Origin: CAWIHK01 sp963835935
Lineage (GTDB): Bacteria; Bacteroidota; Ignavibacteria; UBA10030; CAVZMI01
Direction: 5' to 3'
Assembly: GCA_963835935.1 (NCBI GenBank)
Contig: CAWIHK010000001.1
Span: forward strand, 62,001-126,000
Length of the DNA stretch: 64,000 bases
The stretch's first letter is position 1. Each line of letters opens with the position of its first letter. Under the pieces are notes generated by a model. The model ran no database searches. It saw nothing but the letters and a program-made list of their open reading frames with translations, and was not told where the DNA came from. Shown here piece by piece: positions 63,117 to 64,000 of this stretch. The translations under genes were made by a program, and so were the position numbers.

Positions 63117-63334
63117 CCAACAACGCAGGATTGCGCTTTTGGGGATTTTAGGTTTAATGTGTGATTCGAAAACCTTATTTGCAGTGCACCAGTTGAGGCG
63201 ATCAAATATATTTCGTATCTGTTTTTAAATGTATACTTGACATTCGAAATTCGTTTCTGTATAATAAACTTTAATTGTATTTTTTAGCCTGTTTGTTTCA
63301 TCCGCAATAAAATATATTGACATAGGTCCGCATT

Positions 63335-64000
63335 ATGCGACTGTGGGTTTTTCAAAAACGTACAATCATGCGAATTCTTTCCTTGGCAGGCATCGGCATT
63401 GTTGGCGTCCTACTCCTCGCTTTCATTATCCCTTCTCCGCAGATGAAGCCGTATTCACTTGTGATCGAAGATCGCAGCGGACAATTTCTACAAGCGTTTC
63501 TTGCATCTGATGGTATATGGCGGCTGAGGACTATGCCCGATGAAATTCCTGAAAAGTTAAAAAAAATACTGATTGAAAAAGAAGACCGGTGGTTCTATTA
63601 CCATCCGGGTTTCAATCCGATATCCATCACAAGAGCATTGTGGCAAAACATGGTTAGCGGGCGGAGAGTCTCAGGGGCTTCCACTATCACGATGCAAGTT
63701 GCCCGGATGCTCGAACCAAAAAAACGAACTTATTGCAATAAACTGTTTGAAATTTTCCGAGCGATTCAACTCGAACTTCATCATTCGAAAAAAGAAATTC
63801 TCGAGATGTATGCTTCTCTCATCCCTCTGGGAAGTAATATCGAAGGATTAAAGTCGGCCTCGATGATTTATTATCAAAGTCCGCTGGAGCGTTTGAATAT
63901 CGCACAACTTTTCGATCTTATCCTCATCCCGAACGACCCGAACGATTTACAGCCGGATAAAAATGCCGAACGACTTTTATCACTCCGGAAACATCATGCA
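63335..64000 (+). CDS. pbpC: Penicillin-binding protein 1C (5' part, runs off the window)
   Basis: The frame opens with ATG 63335 and is still open at the last base (222 codons). A cytoplasmic start and one membrane helix (ILSLAGIGIVGVLLLAFIIP, residues 14-33) precede the GT51 glycosyltransferase domain: EKEDRWFYYHPGFNP near 87-101 with the catalytic Glu, RRVSGASTITMQVARML near 117-133, CNKLFEIFRAIQLELHHSKKEILEMYASLIPLGSNIEGLKSAS after it. The TMQ spelling in place of TQQ is typical of PBP1C. It polymerises peptidoglycan; the transpeptidase half is outside the window. Confidence 0.88.
   Translation, partial: MRLWVFQKRTIMRILSLAGIGIVGVLLLAFIIPSPQMKPYSLVIEDRSGQFLQAFLASDGIWRLRTMPDEIPEKLKKILIEKEDRWFYYHPGFNPISITRALWQNMVSGRRVSGASTITMQVARMLEPKKRTYCNKLFEIFRAIQLELHHSKKEILEMYASLIPLGSNIEGLKSASMIYYQSPLERLNIAQLFDLILIPNDPNDLQPDKNAERLLSLRKHHA

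Noticed and set aside
1..64000. rRNA and tRNA genes
   Set aside because: Intergenic gaps were read for tRNA-like cloverleaf landmarks and rRNA consensus stretches and none was recognised; a covariance-model search would be decisive.

Overview
The window looks like a chromosome segment of a non-photosynthetic member of the Bacteroidota/Chlorobi/Ignavibacteria-Kryptonia part of the FCB group. The main reason is three large secreted proteins (17.0-18.7, 51.4-54.5 and 57.5-63.0 kb) ending in the type IX secretion (T9SS) type-A sorting tail with the YPNPFNPST signature, in the spelling common in Ignavibacteria. Base composition is moderate to AT-rich, genes are short-spaced, and many starts have an AGGAG-like ribosome site. 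No rRNA or tRNA gene was recognised, so a finer assignment is inference.

Layout. 0-1 kb: AT-rich DNA with a cluster of DnaA-box-like sequences, then crcB (fluoride channel) and a DUF190 gene. 1-3.8 kb: lutABC lactate oxidation operon on the minus strand. 3.8-12.5 kb: a TPR / exported-protein pair, the dxr-rseP pair (isoprenoid precursor synthesis and site-2 protease), an exported protein, a FecR-domain protein and a small protein. 12.9-16.7 kb: SagB-type nitroreductase, a DltE-like SDR, and a compact restriction-modification system of the AvaI/BsoBI family. 17-19.7 kb: a T9SS cargo with four internal repeats and a membrane protein. 20.2-24.9 kb: an overlapping gene run (HAD phosphatase, GT39-like membrane protein, Gfo/Idh/MocA oxidoreductase, CCA-adding enzyme). 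25-26 kb: a small AT-rich island with a DUF5678 protein and a retropepsin-like protease carrying a SEC-C tail. 26.2-33.5 kb: a MacAB-TolC type export operon with one ATPase and three permeases, two of them a recent tandem duplication. 33.5-35.3 kb: an IS1634-family element with a 109-bp target duplication. 35.2-40.5 kb: a PgaB/PgaC-like exopolysaccharide module. 40.7-41.3 kb: MntA/HepT toxin-antitoxin pair. 41.3-46 kb: NAD-binding protein, YbjQ, a 52-aa membrane protein, a DinB protein and two 3-hydroxyacyl-CoA dehydrogenase homologues. 46.3-51.2 kb: msrB and a SNF2 helicase / SWIM zinc-finger pair. 51.4-63 kb: secreted proteins, including a GH3 enzyme and a 1823-aa metallopeptidase-like protein preceded by a decayed duplicate of its own locus. 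63.3 kb to the end: 5' part of pbpC.

Three structures go beyond plain gene calling. (1) The IS1634-type insertion duplicated 109 bp spanning the ends of two convergent genes, so both genes kept an intact 3' end although the element sits between them. (2) Three unrelated minus-strand genes (DNA methyltransferase, T9SS cargo, membrane protein) share nearly the same 29-bp promoter block (TTGYTT, 17-bp conserved spacer, TACACT). (3) An exported-protein gene and its giant secreted partner, overlapping by ATGA, have a decayed upstream copy. A palindromic MITE-like repeat occurs at 3.8 and 46.0 kb. The most plausible little-described system is the DUF5678 / retropepsin-SEC-C pair.
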